Assembly (NCBI GenBank): GCA_013365365.1
Contig: JABVXU010000560.1
Coordinates: 1-34,612, forward strand
Length of the DNA stretch: 34,612 nucleotides
Origin: Cruorifilaria tuberocauda
Taxonomy: Eukaryota; Nematoda; Chromadorea; Rhabditida; Onchocercidae
Reading direction: 5' to 3'
Shown here: piece after piece, positions 34,534-34,612 of the stretch
Position numbering within the stretch: the first letter of the stretch is position 1
Layout of the letters: every line of letters starts with the position of its first letter
Program-made: the position numbers and the translations under genes
Notes under the pieces: model-generated
Database searches by the model: none
Told to the model about the DNA's origin: nothing
Seen by the model: the letters and a program-made list of their open reading frames with translations, nothing else

Positions 34534-34612
34534 CTAGGTTTTCACTTCGTCAATAGTTGCAGCACTGTGTCCTCCAGCAAGCGTCTTGTCAGCATGGATA
34601 ACAATCTTGCTT
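34534..34612 (-). CDS. Last exon (partial) of an unidentified minus-strand gene
   Basis: From the window edge a frame reads 25 residues, including IVIHADKTLAGGHSAATIDE, and stops at TAG (34536-34534). The stretch is more GC-rich and less biased than the flanks, and a perfect AATAAA follows closely, so it looks like a genuine C-terminus. I do not recognise the protein. The rest lies outside the window, so neither the exon start nor the function can be judged. Confidence 0.5.
   Translation of the reverse strand, partial: SKIVIHADKTLAGGHSAATIDEVKT

Overview
The window is AT-rich nuclear DNA from a nematode. The clearest sign is a four-exon cuticle collagen gene at the left end. The other genes are animal housekeeping or regulatory genes with short introns, weak GT donors, T-rich acceptors and possible spliced-leader acceptors just upstream of start codons. 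The low GC, long AT-rich spacers and one intron of more than 5 kb would suit a clade III (filarial-like) worm, but that placement is inference.

Layout. Plus strand: cuticle collagen (940-2522); a repeat-bearing spacer (2523-6430); a RING-finger protein with a predicted membrane segment (6431-15874), whose 5.26 kb second intron holds microsatellites and a fold-back element; a spacer (15875-18394); and a 15-exon SLY1/SCFD1 gene (18395-23341). A convergent spacer (23342-25587) contains a decayed copy of a BACURD/KCTD exon. Minus strand, in transcription order from the right: the last exon of an unidentified gene (34612-34534), BACURD/KCTD (33453-31148), the exosome subunit RRP43/EXOSC8 (30394-28421) and the penta-EF-hand protein ALG-2/PDCD6 (26651-25588).

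Every complete gene was rebuilt exon by exon. All 34 introns keep the reading frame and each total is a whole number of codons: 301, 430, 635, 170, 276 and 345 residues. Two of the 34 introns appear to use GC-AG boundaries.

The genes do not form one pathway. SLY1 acts with SNAREs in ER-Golgi fusion, and ALG-2 is a calcium sensor known partly from ER exit sites, so those two touch the same pathway. EXOSC8 belongs to the RNA exosome, BACURD is a CUL3 adaptor, the RING protein is a likely membrane ubiquitin ligase, and the collagen is structural. The three complete minus-strand genes could be co-transcribed, but the gaps (753 and 1769 bp) are long. I found no convincing new multi-gene system. 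The best leads are the inverted BACURD exon fragment, the fold-back element, the two GC-AG introns and a tandemly duplicated splice donor in SLY1.
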